From Devosia sp. 66-14 (lineage in GTDB: Bacteria; Pseudomonadota; Alphaproteobacteria; Rhizobiales; Devosiaceae): a stretch of DNA of 64,000 nucleotides. Where the stretch lies: contig MKVB01000006.1 in NCBI GenBank assembly GCA_001899085.1, positions 208,611 through 272,610 of the forward strand. The letters run 5' to 3'. The notes below the pieces were generated by a model. The model was not told where the DNA came from. It made no database searches and worked only from the letters and a program-made list of their open reading frames with translations. A program made the position numbers and the translations under genes. Position 1 is the stretch's first letter. The number at the start of each line of letters is the position of its first letter. Positions 34,378 through 42,967 of this stretch are shown piece after piece.

Positions 34378-35118
34378 TCAGAGCATCACCATACCGCCGT
34401 TGACGTTCAACGTGTGGCCGGTGATGTAGCCGGCCTCGTTGCTGGCGAGGAAGACCACTGCGGCGGCAACCTCGTCGGCGGCGCCGAGCCGGCCGGCCGG
34501 CACCTTACCCAGAATGCTTTCGCGCTGCTTATCGTTCAATTCGTCGGTCATGGCCGAGCCGATGAAGCCGGGCGCCACGGTGTTGACGGTGATGTTGCGC
34601 GAGGCGACCTCATAGGCCAGCGCCTTGCTCATGCCGATGAGGCCGGCCTTGGACGCGGCATAATTGCCCTGCCCCGGGTTGCCGACGACGCCGACCACCG
34701 AAGTGATGCCGATGATGCGGCCGAAACGCTGCTTCATCATGCCGCGCAGCACGGCGCGGGTCAGGTGGAAGGCCGAGGTGAGGTTCACCGCCAGCACCTC
34801 GTCCCACTCTTCATCCTTCATGCGCATGAAGAGGTTGTCGCGAGTGACGCCGGCATTGTTGACCAGGATATCGATGCCACCCAGCGCCGCCTCGGCCGAG
34901 GGGATGAGCTTATCCACCGCATCGAGGTCGGAGAGGTTGGTGGGCAGGATCGGGTGATCGCCACCGCCGAGCAGGTCGCGGGTCTCTTCGAGGGCGCCGA
35001 CGCGGGTGCCGCTCAGCGCGACGCGGGCGCCCGAAGCCGCCAGCGCCTTGGCGATTTCACGGCCGATGCCGCCCGAAGCGCCGGTAACGAGGGCGCGTTT
35101 GCCCGTCAGATCAAACAT
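34378..35118 (-). CDS. fabG: 3-oxoacyl-ACP reductase
   Basis: 246 residues, classical short-chain dehydrogenase: NADPH site TGASGGIGREIA, NNAGVTRDN, catalytic serine in ITSVVG, YAASKAGLIG (Tyr and Lys) and C-terminal GHTLNVNGGMVML. It reduces beta-ketoacyl-ACP. It follows fabD by 26 nt and precedes acpP by a 296-nt gap containing a separate promoter. Confidence 0.96.
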   Translation of the reverse strand: MFDLTGKRALVTGASGGIGREIAKALAASGARVALSGTRVGALEETRDLLGGGDHPILPTNLSDLDAVDKLIPSAEAALGGIDILVNNAGVTRDNLFMRMKDEEWDEVLAVNLTSAFHLTRAVLRGMMKQRFGRIIGITSVVGVVGNPGQGNYAASKAGLIGMSKALAYEVASRNITVNTVAPGFIGSAMTDELNDKQRESILGKVPAGRLGAADEVAAAVVFLASNEAGYITGHTLNVNGGMVML

Positions 35119-35144
35119 TTACGGACTCCTCAGGAGAAACTGAT

Positions 35145-36095
35145 TCAAGCGCCGAGTTCGGCGAGGAACGCATCGAGATCGGCCGGCGTACCGATCGATA
35201 CCGCCGCCGTTTCCGGGGCGATGCGCTTGGCGAGGCCGGAAAGCACCTTGCCCGAGCCGAGCTCGACCAGCTGGGTCACACCGCCATCTTTCACCAGCCA
35301 GCCGACGCATTCGGTCCAGCGCACCATGCCGGTGACCTGCTCGACGAGGCGCTTCTTGATCTCTTCGGGGTCGGTGATAGGCTTGGCCAGCACGTTGGCG
35401 ACCACCGGCACGACCGGGGCGTTCACCGTAACCTGGTTGAGCGCATGCTCCATGGCGTCGGCGGCCGGGCGCATCAGGGCGCAATGGAACGGTGCGCTGA
35501 CCGGCAGCGGCAAAGCGCGCTTGGCACCGGCCGCCTTCAGGAGCTCGATGGCACGGCCGACCGCGCCGGCATGGCCCGAGATCACCACCTGACCGGGAGC
35601 ATTGTCATTGGCGACGCCGCAGACTTCACCGTCCTCGGCGTCGTTGGCGGCGCGCAGCACGGTTTCAAGATCGAGCCCGATGATCGCCGCCATGGCGCCC
35701 TGCCCGACCGGCACGGCCTGCTGCATGGCCTGGCCGCGGATCTTCAGCAGCCGCGCCGCATCGGCGAGGCTGAACGCGCCGGCCGCCGCCAGCGCCGAAT
35801 ATTCGCCGAGCGAATGGCCGGCGACATAAGCGGCATTGTCCTTGAGCGAGAAGCCGCGGCTCTCGAGCACGCGCGTCACCGCGACGGAGACCGCCATCAG
35901 CGCCGGCTGGGCGTTCTCGGTGAGGCGCAGCGTCTCATCCGGGCCTTCGAACATGATGGCGGAAAGCTTCTGGCCCAGCGCGTCGTCGACTTCGGCGAAG
36001 ACGTTGCGGGCCTCCTGGTAGGCGTCGGCAAGGTCCTTGCCCATGCCGACGGCCTGGCTGCCCTGCCCCGGAAAGGTGAATGCGCGCTTGGTCAA
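35145..36095 (-). CDS. fabD: Malonyl-CoA:ACP transacylase
   Basis: 316 residues from a TTG start behind GGAGG 8 nt upstream (MTKRAFTFPGQGSQAVGMG, the universal start). The active serine is in AGHSLGEYSALA near residue 95, with the histidine in APFHCALM. It loads malonyl groups onto ACP. First gene of the fabD-fabG pair. Confidence 0.96.
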   Translation of the reverse strand: MTKRAFTFPGQGSQAVGMGKDLADAYQEARNVFAEVDDALGQKLSAIMFEGPDETLRLTENAQPALMAVSVAVTRVLESRGFSLKDNAAYVAGHSLGEYSALAAAGAFSLADAARLLKIRGQAMQQAVPVGQGAMAAIIGLDLETVLRAANDAEDGEVCGVANDNAPGQVVISGHAGAVGRAIELLKAAGAKRALPLPVSAPFHCALMRPAADAMEHALNQVTVNAPVVPVVANVLAKPITDPEEIKKRLVEQVTGMVRWTECVGWLVKDGGVTQLVELGSGKVLSGLAKRIAPETAAVSIGTPADLDAFLAELGA

Positions 36096-36209
36096 GGTGG
36101 TGGCCTCCGCTGTTGTTCTTCGTCGTTGAAGCCGAGCCTAAGCCCCGCCCGGACAGGCGTCCAGTTGGCGGCGGCGTTTGCAGGAGGGGGATGGCAAAGT
36201 CAAGGCGGG

Positions 36210-37166
36210 CTAGTCGAACTTCACCGCCGTCGTGTTGGCGCCGCAGAGCAGCACGCCGACCTTTTCGCCGGGCGCCGGCACATAGCGTCCAGAGAGGACG
36301 GCGGCCATGGCCGCGGCGCCACCCGGCTCGACCGCCACGCGCAGCACGTCCCAGATGGCCTGCTGCGCCGCGACGATCGCCGCGTCGGTGACCAGCACCG
36401 AACGATCGATGAATCCCGAGAGCGCGAAGCTGAGGCTACCGATGCGACGGGCGCCGAGGCTGTCGGCCGCAACCCCGCTCACCGGCACGTCGACAGGGCG
36501 GCCCGCGGCGATGGCCTCGTGCAAGGTCGGCGCCCTCTCCGGCTCGACGCCGATAATGCGCACGCGCCCGGCAGCGGCTGCGGCGATGCCGCCGATCAGC
36601 CCGCCACCGCCCACCGCCACCAGCAAGGTGTCGAGCCCCGGCGCCTGCTCGAGCCATTCGAGCCCGACAGTGCCCTGCCCGCACAGCGTCTCGAACATGT
36701 CGTAGGCATGGATCTCGGTCAGGCCACGTTCGGTCGCGAAGGCATGGCTCGCGGCATAGGCATCAACATAGGTGTCGCCGCCAACGACGATCTCGGCCCC
36801 ATATTGCAGGATGCGATTGATCTTGGCCTCGGACGAGATGCGCGGCACGTAGATATGGGCCTTGATGCCGAGCCGGTGCGCCGCATAGGCGACGGCGGCA
36901 CCATGATTGCCGCCCGAAGCCGCCACCACGCCGCTCGCCGCGCCAGGCCGCATCAACAGGTTGGCAAAGGCGCCGCGCGCCTTGAAGGTGCCGGAGTGCT
37001 GCATGAACTCGAGCTTGAAGGAGAACGGTGCGCCGGAGAGCCCGAAATCGGCAGCCGCGACCTCGATAACCGGCGTGCGTCGGATGTGCGGGCGGATCAC
37101 CGCATCGGCGGCGCGGATCGCGTTGCGATCGGGCGGAGCAGACGCGACAGCTTCGGTGGTGGTCAT
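36210..37166 (-). CDS. Serine/threonine dehydratase-like PLP enzyme
   Basis: 318 residues from the ATG at 37166. Fold-type II PLP enzyme: lysine in HSGTFKARGAFANLL, phosphate-binding VGGGGLIGGIAAAA near residue 180, ASGGNHGAAVAYAAHRLGIKA. It lacks the C-terminal ACT domain of biosynthetic threonine deaminase, so catabolic threonine/serine dehydratase or a racemase relative is likelier than IlvA. Separate transcription unit from fabD. Confidence 0.88.
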   Translation of the reverse strand: MTTTEAVASAPPDRNAIRAADAVIRPHIRRTPVIEVAAADFGLSGAPFSFKLEFMQHSGTFKARGAFANLLMRPGAASGVVAASGGNHGAAVAYAAHRLGIKAHIYVPRISSEAKINRILQYGAEIVVGGDTYVDAYAASHAFATERGLTEIHAYDMFETLCGQGTVGLEWLEQAPGLDTLLVAVGGGGLIGGIAAAAAGRVRIIGVEPERAPTLHEAIAAGRPVDVPVSGVAADSLGARRIGSLSFALSGFIDRSVLVTDAAIVAAQQAIWDVLRVAVEPGGAAAMAAVLSGRYVPAPGEKVGVLLCGANTTAVKFD

Positions 37167-37247
37167 GGCGGTCCCGGCGAGTTTATCATAGTGGAGCCGC
37201 CCGGCCTGCCTAGCGCAAGTGTCGGGACGATGAAAGAGGCGGCGACG

Positions 37248-37445
37248 ATGGGCAAGATCAACTCTGAGTGGCACCGCGAACACAGGATGCCGGCCAATGC
37301 CACCAGGGCACAGCGCGCCGCCTGGCACTACGAGCATGCGCAGCACTGCGGCTGTCGGGCGCTGACGCCATCGATCACCTCGTTGCTGGTGTCGGAGGGA
37401 TATGAGATTCCGAGGCGAGCCGGGGAAGCGGCGGCATCAGACTGA
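37248..37445 (+). CDS. Conserved small rhizobial protein
   Basis: 65 residues from the ATG at 37248 (an in-frame ATG at 37230 is possible; GAGG precedes the later one). INSEWHREHRMPANATRAQRAAWHYEHAQHCGCR resembles a small, widely found rhizobial protein type with NAEWHRxxRMPxNxTxEQR and HCxCR. The H, C and W residues suggest metal or nucleic-acid contact, but the function is unknown. Identified by recalled pattern, not search. Confidence 0.65.
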   Translation: MGKINSEWHREHRMPANATRAQRAAWHYEHAQHCGCRALTPSITSLLVSEGYEIPRRAGEAAASD

Positions 37446-37448
37446 CCT

Positions 37449-37637
37449 TCAATCGAGCGGTGGGATCTCCCGCTCGGACGGCGTGGGGCCTGGGTTCAGC
37501 AGCGGATCGCGCCACACCGGCATCCCCGGCAACTGCCCTTCCGGCAGTTCCTTCTCGGTCGGCTCGGCATCGGGAATGTCCGACGGGATGGCGTCGGGTT
37601 GGGTCGCGGGAGGCGTCGGCTTTCTGCGGTCGGTCAT
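37449..37637 (-). CDS. Small proline-rich hypothetical protein
   Basis: 62 residues, low complexity, rich in P, E and D (TPPATQPDAIPSDIPDAEPTE, PTPSEREIPPLD). No domain, probably disordered. An AAGGAG ribosome-binding site 7 nt before the ATG is the main support for it being real. Confidence 0.5.
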   Translation of the reverse strand: MTDRRKPTPPATQPDAIPSDIPDAEPTEKELPEGQLPGMPVWRDPLLNPGPTPSEREIPPLD

Positions 37638-37724
37638 GGTGGTCTCCTTATCAGGGAGAAAGGTCCGGAGCGCCGATATCGTTCCGCTGCTGCCGCCCTG
37701 GTCTGCCCACGAATCCCGTGGCGC

Positions 37725-37753
37725 TTGCCTTCTGCAGGCTTTTCCCCTATAGC
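37725..37753 (+). promoter_or_regulatory. Sigma-70-type promoter of rpsF-rpsR-rplI
   Basis: TTGCCT (37725-37730), 17-nt spacer, TATAGC (37748-37753). The expected transcript has a roughly 170-nt leader before rpsF (37930) in which GGAGG/CCTCC pairing around 37790-37842 can form an imperfect hairpin. Such leaders carry an S6:S18-binding motif in other bacteria; I cannot confirm one by eye. Confidence 0.65.
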
Positions 37754-37929
37754 CCGCCTCGCATTCGTTCGGCCGGGGGCTGAACGGAGGGTTGGTGTAT
37801 TTTGCCAGCAGGGTTCGCCCGTCCTCCCGTGTTCCCGCTCTTTAGAAGACTGCTTTGATCGCCTTTCCGGCTTCAAAGGGGCTCCGCGCCGAGTGGAAGT
37901 GTTGTGAACCAACTTGAAGGAAGGCGCTT

Positions 37930-38343
37930 ATGGCCCTTTACGAACACATTTTCCTGGCTCGCCAGGACGTCTCCCCCACGCAGGTGGAAGAGCTGACCGC
38001 GGCTCTGACCGAAGTGCTCACCAACGGTGGCGGCAAGGTCACCAAGAACGAGTACTGGGGCCTGAAGTCGCTCTCGTACCGCATCAAGAAGAACCGCAAG
38101 GCGCACTACACCCTGCTCAACATCGACGCCCCGCACCAGGCTGTGGCCGAGATGGAGCGCCAGATGGGCATCAATGAAGACATCCTGCGCTTCATGACCA
38201 TCCGGGTGGATGAGCTCGAGGAAGGCCCGTCGGCCATGATGCAGAAGCGCGACCGCGATGACGACCGCGGCGACCGTCCGGGCGGCCCGCGTGGCGACCG
38301 TGGTGGTTTCGACCGCGGCGACCGCCGCCCGCGCCGCTTCTAA
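37930..38343 (+). CDS. rpsF: 30S ribosomal protein S6
   Basis: 137 residues. [49 protein letters not shown] and the C-terminal Asp/Arg/Gly-rich tail ([13 protein letters not shown]...) typical of alphaproteobacterial S6. It binds the 30S platform with S18, encoded next. AAGGAAGG precedes the ATG. Confidence 0.97.
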   Translation: MALYEHIFLARQDVSPTQVEELTAALTEVLTNGGGKVTKNEYWGLKSLSYRIKKNRKAHYTLLNIDAPHQAVAEMERQMGINEDILRFMTIRVDELEEGPSAMMQKRDRDDDRGDRPGGPRGDRGGFDRGDRRPRRF

Positions 38344-38365
38344 TCTCACGGAAGGATAAGCCAAG

Positions 38366-38620
38366 ATGGCCATCAAAGACCTGACCACGACCACGGCCCG
38401 CCGTCCGTTCCAGCGCCGCCGCAAGACCTGCCCGTTCTCGGGCCCGAACGCCCCCAAGATCGACTACAAGGACGTTCGCCTGCTGCAGCGCTACGTGTCG
38501 GAGCGCGGCAAGATCGTCCCCTCCCGCATCACTGCGGTTTCCGCCCTGAAGCAGCGCGAACTGGCCAAGGCCATCAAGCGCGCCCGCTTCATCGGCATCA
38601 TGCCCTACGCCGTTCAGTAA
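38366..38620 (+). CDS. rpsR: 30S ribosomal protein S18
   Basis: 84 residues. [41 protein letters not shown] and [11 protein letters not shown] are the S18 signatures. It partners S6 on the platform. It lies 22 nt after rpsF in the same operon. Confidence 0.97.
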   Translation: MAIKDLTTTTARRPFQRRRKTCPFSGPNAPKIDYKDVRLLQRYVSERGKIVPSRITAVSALKQRELAKAIKRARFIGIMPYAVQ

Positions 38621-38641
38621 GAACCGGCCCAGGGACTCGCT

Positions 38642-38666
38642 GGAGCTGCCGATCGTCGGCGGCTCC
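38642..38666 (+). promoter_or_regulatory. 11-bp stem-loop between rpsR and rplI
   Basis: Stem GGAGCTGCCGA / TCGGCGGCTCC (one G-U) with a 3-nt loop, 22 nt after the rpsR stop. No uridine run follows, so it may be a partial attenuator or processing site that separates S6/S18 from L9 expression. The gap 38621-38756 holds no gene. Confidence 0.5.
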
Positions 38667-38756
38667 TAACTGCCTCCCCGGACGCGATCAGGAAAGTTGC
38701 AGACTTTTCCGGTTCGAGAGCGTCTCACCAAGGGCAGGACAGCAAAGGACAGATAA

Positions 38757-39335
38757 ATGAAAGTCATTCTCCTCGAGCGTATCGGCAAGCACGGCCACAT
38801 CGGCGACGAAGTGTCGGTGAAGGACGGTTTCGCCCGTAACTTCCTGCTGCCGCAGCAGAAGGCGCTGCGCGCCACCGAAGCCAACCGCAAGCGGTTCGAG
38901 CGCGACCGCGCCGATATCGAGCAGCGCAACCAGGAGCGTCGCGAAGCCGCTGCGGGGATCGCGTCGGGCCTCAATGGCAAGTCGGTGATCATCATCCGCC
39001 AGGCCGGCGAAACCGGCCAGCTCTACGGCTCGGTGTCGTCGCGTGACGTGGCCGATGCGCTGATCTCGGACGGCTTTACCGTTTCGCGTTCGCAGGTCGA
39101 CCTCGCCAACCCGATCAAGACCGTCGGCGTTCACTCGGTGCCGCTGCACCTGCACGCCGAAGTTGCGGTGTCGATCACCGTCAACGTCGCCCGCTCGGAA
39201 GACGAGGCCGCCCGCCAGGCCTCCGGTGAAGATCTCACCGCGATCAACTACGACGACGAAGCTGCCGAAGAATTCGCAGCCGGCCAGGCCGAAGTCGGCT
39301 CCGCCGCATCCGAGGCCTTTGGCGACGACGAGTAA
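38757..39335 (+). CDS. rplI: 50S ribosomal protein L9
   Basis: 192 residues. Standard N-terminal domain [37 protein letters not shown], long connecting helix ([24 protein letters not shown]) and C-terminal domain. An acidic tail of about 40 residues beyond the usual L9 end ([16 protein letters not shown]...) is typical of the alphaproteobacterial proteins. Followed by a strong terminator. Confidence 0.96.
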   Translation: MKVILLERIGKHGHIGDEVSVKDGFARNFLLPQQKALRATEANRKRFERDRADIEQRNQERREAAAGIASGLNGKSVIIIRQAGETGQLYGSVSSRDVADALISDGFTVSRSQVDLANPIKTVGVHSVPLHLHAEVAVSITVNVARSEDEAARQASGEDLTAINYDDEAAEEFAAGQAEVGSAASEAFGDDE

Positions 39336-39359
39336 GAACGTATCGCATCGATGCGCGAG

Positions 39360-39388
39360 AAGGCCGGGAGCGATCCCGGCCTTTTTTG
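39360..39388 (+). terminator. Intrinsic terminator of the S6-S18-L9 operon
   Basis: Perfect 10-bp stem AAGGCCGGGA / TCCCGGCCTT, GCGA loop, then TTTTTG. Located 25 nt after the rplI stop. Confidence 0.92.
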
Positions 39389-39644
39389 TTTTCTGGCGGG
39401 TTGGATCCGCAACGACAGCTGCAATCGTCAACAGGGTGCGCCGGCTGTCCGCCGGCCCGACCATCGGCCTGCAACCCAACGTCATGCGGAGAATTGAGGC
39501 CGAGAGCAATTCCGGGCTTTTGTTCGGGACGCGACTATTGCACCGGAGACACAGTTTGGCGTTTCATTGTTGTATGTCGATGGAATGGACTGGAACTGGT
39601 GGAAACGCCCTGACATATTCGCCGCACATTCTTTGGGGGATAAA

Positions 39645-40328
39645 TTGATCAGATTCGCTATTGCCGCACTTGGTGTGGCGCTGCTCTCCGGCACTTCGGC
39701 CATGGCCGCTGACCTCGTGGTGAACGAGCCGGTCGCCGAGGTGGCGGCGGTTTCCAACGGGTTCTACGCAACGTTCTTCGCCGGCGGCTCGTTCGCTTCG
39801 GGTGATACGACTGTCGATGTGGTCCCCGGCTTTGGCTTCACCCTGGAGACCGACCTCGATGGTGGCTTCATCATCGGTGGTGCCATCGGTACGACGCTGC
39901 ACGAGAACCTGCGCGGCGAAATCGAGTTCTCTTACATTCAGGCCGATGTCAACAGCTTCGCCAACACCCCGGTTCCCGATGACGCCGACCTGACCAGCAC
40001 TGGTTACAACGTGCTGGCGAACCTGTGGTACGACTTCACCAATGACAGCGGGTTTACGCCTTACATCGGCGCCGGCGTCGGCTATGGCAAGACGTCGGTT
40101 TCGGGCGACCTGCCGGGCGAAGTGACCGCCAGCGGCCTGCTCTATCAGCTCGGGGCGGGCGTGAAGTTCGATGTGGCCGATAACATCGCGCTGGACGTAG
40201 GCTATCGTTATCGTGTGCTTTCGGATGCGGACACCGAGGTCGACGGCCTGATGGTGCCTCCGGGCGTGGACGTGAAGACCGATGCGGTGAACCACATCGT
40301 GCAGGCCGGTATCACCTTCGGGTTCTAA
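39645..40328 (+). CDS. Outer-membrane beta-barrel protein
   Basis: 227 residues from a TTG at 39645, chosen because GGGGGA precedes it and it gives a proper signal peptide (LIRFAIAALGVALLSGTSAMAAD). A longer in-frame extension with ATG at 39567 would put an unlikely charged stretch before the signal. The mature part alternates hydrophobic and polar residues (GFYATFFAGGSF, YIGAGVGYGKTSV, LDVGYRYRVLSD) and ends with phenylalanine (ITFGF), the barrel-insertion signal. Resembles the rhizobial Omp25/31 class. Own terminator at 40352-40375. Confidence 0.85.
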   Translation: MIRFAIAALGVALLSGTSAMAADLVVNEPVAEVAAVSNGFYATFFAGGSFASGDTTVDVVPGFGFTLETDLDGGFIIGGAIGTTLHENLRGEIEFSYIQADVNSFANTPVPDDADLTSTGYNVLANLWYDFTNDSGFTPYIGAGVGYGKTSVSGDLPGEVTASGLLYQLGAGVKFDVADNIALDVGYRYRVLSDADTEVDGLMVPPGVDVKTDAVNHIVQAGITFGF

Positions 40329-40351
40329 GCCAGCCCGATCAGAGTTGCGCA

Positions 40352-40375
40352 GAGGCCGGGAGCGATCCCGGCCTC
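40352..40375 (+). terminator. Terminator of the outer-membrane barrel gene
   Basis: 10-bp stem GAGGCCGGGA / TCCCGGCCTC with a GCGA loop, 23 nt after the stop. Its 22-nt core is identical to that of the L9 terminator 1 kb upstream, but only TTGCATTT follows. Confidence 0.7.
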
Positions 40376-40382
40376 TTGCATT

Positions 40383-40859
40383 TCAGCGCCCCTCGGCCAG
40401 TACCTTGAGACCGGCCAGCCAGGAGGCGATCTGCGCTTCCAGTTGCGCGTCGGTGATGGCTTGCAGGGCGAGCGGACCGCTCATCGATTCTGTTGCGTGC
40501 AGCCTGGTTTCCGAACCAACACCTTCGAAACGATAGATGTGCACGGCCTCGAGGCCCGCGGCCTGCGTGGACCAGGTCAGGAGATGCCCCGGCTCTGCTC
40601 GGGCAAAACGTGAGCGGACCGGGACCGCACCGGCGGACCAGGTGAAGGCGCCGTCCTCCAGCGGCACCACGTCGCGGACATCGTCTCGAACCTGCGGCCA
40701 GTTCGACACGTCTCGCAACAGCCCCCAGACCAGGTCGGGCGGGCGAGCGATCGTTACCGTCCCCGATGCAGAAGCTGCTGCCCCGGGATCAAGCCGTGCA
40801 GCGCTGGCGAACGCCCAGGCCGAGGTTTCCTCAATCCGAACCATCCCGTCATTGATCAT
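40383..40859 (-). CDS. SRPBCC-family polyketide-cyclase-like protein
   Basis: 158 residues. The ATG at 40859 is preferred: an AAGGG lies 6 nt before it, whereas it directly abuts the ATG at 40865. SASGTVTIARPPDLVWGLLRDVSNWPQVRDDVRDV is the START/SRPBCC opening strand-helix; HIYRFEGVGSETRLHATESMSG and a C-terminal amphipathic helix complete it. The fold binds hydrophobic ligands; the ligand is unknown. It is divergent from a TetR regulator with a palindromic operator between. Confidence 0.8.
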   Translation of the reverse strand: MINDGMVRIEETSAWAFASAARLDPGAAASASGTVTIARPPDLVWGLLRDVSNWPQVRDDVRDVVPLEDGAFTWSAGAVPVRSRFARAEPGHLLTWSTQAAGLEAVHIYRFEGVGSETRLHATESMSGPLALQAITDAQLEAQIASWLAGLKVLAEGR

Positions 40860-40883
40860 GATCATCCCTTGTCGATACAGCAT

Positions 40884-40902
40884 ATCGATACACTGTATCG
40901 AT
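40884..40902. promoter_or_regulatory. TetR operator, 19-bp perfect palindrome
   Basis: ATCGATACA-C-TGTATCGAT, perfect 9-bp arms around one base, in the 117-bp divergent gap between the SRPBCC gene and the TetR gene. A separate half-site TCGATACA lies at 40872-40879. The arrangement fits autorepression plus control of the SRPBCC gene. Confidence 0.8.
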
Positions 40903-40976
40903 TCGAGGCGATCGTCAAACCTATGGTCGAACGACGTCGGGGTGCTAAGGAATGCTGACCATCAGCCGCGGAGACC

Positions 40977-41735
40977 GTGTTGGCCGGCGACGACATCGAC
41001 AGCTCACTTGCCGGGACCATCGCGCTGCTGTGGAGCGACCATGCCCGCCCGGTCGGGCGGAGCGGGCTGACCATCGACGACTTCGTCGCAGCGGCCACCG
41101 AGCTGGTATGTTCGCAAGGCCTTGAAGGGCTATCGATGCGCGCCATCGCAATGCGCCTTGGCGTGCGGACGATGGCCACCTACAGCTTCGCCCCAGGCAA
41201 GGCGGCGCTTCTGGCGCTGATGGTCGACCGGGCCTATCGCAATCTCTATCCGGCCGGCGCCTTGCCCTGCGGCCGCAACTGGCGCATCGGTCTGACCCAG
41301 ATTGCCGAGGCGAACCATAGGCTGTTTCTCGCCAATCGCTGGCTGCAGACGGCGCGCCCTGCTCGCTCGCCGATGGGACCACACGAAATCCAGAAGAACG
41401 AGACCGAACTGGCGGTGCTCGAGGGCATCGGCCTTACCGATTTCGAGATGGAACAGGCGCTGGCCACCGTGCTCAACCATGCCGCCAATACCGCAGCGCT
41501 GCAATCAGGGCTGCTGGCGGAGCGGGAGCAAACCGGTCTCGGCGATCCGGAGTGGTGGCGACAGGCAATGCCGCAGCTGGAGCGGTTCGTCGACCCCAAC
41601 CGGTTTCCGCTCACGGCGCGGGTCGGCCGGGCCGCCACCGAAGCGAGGCAAGGCGAGTTCTGGGGTGAGCGGGCTTTTCGCTTCGGTCTCGAACGCCTGC
41701 TGGATGGGATCGAGGCGCTGATCGCCGGCCGCTAG
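40977..41735 (+). CDS. TetR/AcrR-family transcriptional regulator
   Basis: 252 residues from a GTG at 40977. The helix-turn-helix is in TIDDFVAAATELVCSQGLEGLSMRAIAMRLGVRTMATYSFAPGKAALLALMVDRAY (residues 32-85), slightly inside the usual N-terminal position because of a roughly 20-residue leader. The C-terminal ligand-binding domain is helical. Divergent from its probable target, the SRPBCC gene, and its stop overlaps the convergent cytochrome gene by four bases. Confidence 0.88.
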   Translation: MLAGDDIDSSLAGTIALLWSDHARPVGRSGLTIDDFVAAATELVCSQGLEGLSMRAIAMRLGVRTMATYSFAPGKAALLALMVDRAYRNLYPAGALPCGRNWRIGLTQIAEANHRLFLANRWLQTARPARSPMGPHEIQKNETELAVLEGIGLTDFEMEQALATVLNHAANTAALQSGLLAEREQTGLGDPEWWRQAMPQLERFVDPNRFPLTARVGRAATEARQGEFWGERAFRFGLERLLDGIEALIAGR

Positions 41736-42265
41736 GCGGCGCCCACGCCCATCCGCGACAGCAGCCGGTCGCGGCGGATGAACTGGTGGTACAGCGCCGC
41801 CCCGATGTGGAGGGCGAGCAGGCCCAGCATCAGGCGCGTGGCGATGCCGTGGACGGCGCGCGGCAGCACCGTTTCGAGGTTTGGAAGCGTAGCCGAGCCG
41901 ATAATGGCCGGCAGCGCTCCCGAGAGGATGATCGTGGCGATGCCGCTCGAGGCCGTCACCAGCACCACCGCGTAGAGCGCAAAGTGCACGGCCCTGGCTG
42001 TGAGTTTCTGCCAGTTCGGCTGATCGGCCGGGAGCGCCGGATGGCGGTCGGCGACCAACCACCAGACGATGCGCAGCAAGGTCAGCAGCAGCACCCCTGC
42101 CCCCAGCGGAAGGTGCGCCCGCAGCAAGGCAAGCTTGGCCGCAGGGTCAACCTGCGCGGCGGCCAGAAGGCCGGTGACAAACAGCCCGACGATCATCAGG
42201 GCGGTGAGCCAATGGATGGCGATGGCGACGCTGCCATAACGGGTCGAACTGCTCTTGATCGACAT
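41732..42265 (-). CDS. Cytochrome b561-type membrane protein
   Basis: 177 residues from the ATG at 42265. Four membrane helices with heme-ligand histidines in AIAIHWLTALM, RAHLPLGAGVLL, AVHFALYAVVL and LGLLALHIGAALYHQF. This is the bacterial b561 (CybB) type that passes electrons from ubiquinol across the inner membrane. Divergent from a MarR regulator, with two inverted repeats between them. Confidence 0.9.
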   Translation of the reverse strand: MSIKSSSTRYGSVAIAIHWLTALMIVGLFVTGLLAAAQVDPAAKLALLRAHLPLGAGVLLLTLLRIVWWLVADRHPALPADQPNWQKLTARAVHFALYAVVLVTASSGIATIILSGALPAIIGSATLPNLETVLPRAVHGIATRLMLGLLALHIGAALYHQFIRRDRLLSRMGVGAA

Positions 42266-42301
42266 GGAGGCCTCCTTGCGTTTCGCTTGCATTCGGATTT
42301 A

Positions 42302-42334
42302 CATAGCACACTATGGAATTAAATAGCAAGCTAT
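42302..42334. promoter_or_regulatory. Two MarR-type inverted repeats
   Basis: CATAG-CACA-CTATG (42302-42315) and ATAGC-AA-GCTAT (42323-42334) lie in the 73-bp gap between cytochrome b561 and marR. The second ends 4 bp before the marR ATG. Binding there would repress both directions. Confidence 0.7.
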
Positions 42335-42338
42335 ACAC

Positions 42339-42773
42339 ATGAGCTATGTTCGCGAAACCTCGGCCGGTTACCTCACCAACTGGGCGGCGAGGCTGTTCGC
42401 GCGCGCCATCGAGCGGCGGCTGGCGGGTGGGAATTCCGGTCCGATGCCGGTGTTCTTCGCGTTGCAGGACGGAGGCGCGATGACGCAGAAGGCGCTGGCG
42501 CAGCTCGCCGCGGTGGAGCAGCCGACCATGGCCAACACGCTCAGCCGCATGGAACGAGACGGGCTGGTGCTGAGGACACCTGACCCGAACGATCGGCGCA
42601 GCGCCCGGGTGTCGCTGACGCCGCTTGGCCGCGAGCGGGCCAAGGCAGCTTTCGTTTCCGCCCTCGAGGTCAACGGCATCGCGACCGATGCCCTAGAACC
42701 CGAAGAGCGCGAGCTGTTCTACGGAATGATGCGCCGGATCATCGCGGCGCTGGAGCGCGACGCCGCGGTATGA
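42339..42773 (+). CDS. MarR-family transcriptional regulator
   Basis: 144 residues, the usual size. Winged helix: MTQKALAQLAAVEQPTMANTLSRMERDGLVLRTPDPNDRRSARVSLTPLGRE, with the wing NDRRSARVSLT. One cysteine-free sequence, so not a simple cysteine redox sensor like OhrR; the signal is unknown. Divergent from its probable target cytochrome b561. Confidence 0.9.
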   Translation: MSYVRETSAGYLTNWAARLFARAIERRLAGGNSGPMPVFFALQDGGAMTQKALAQLAAVEQPTMANTLSRMERDGLVLRTPDPNDRRSARVSLTPLGRERAKAAFVSALEVNGIATDALEPEERELFYGMMRRIIAALERDAAV

Positions 42774-42967
42774 GGGGTACGAATCGGCGGCCGACATGAC
42801 CGCACGAATGCAAACGCGCCGCCTTGGTTTCCCCCGCTTTCAACACTAACCACAGGCGTCGTCGCGATGACCCGATTCGGCCACCGCAGCGTCACATTTT
42901 CTAGTCGTCCGGGCCGGTGCCGCTGGTAAACCAATCCTTACACTTTGGGAGGAGACTTCGAGTCGCC

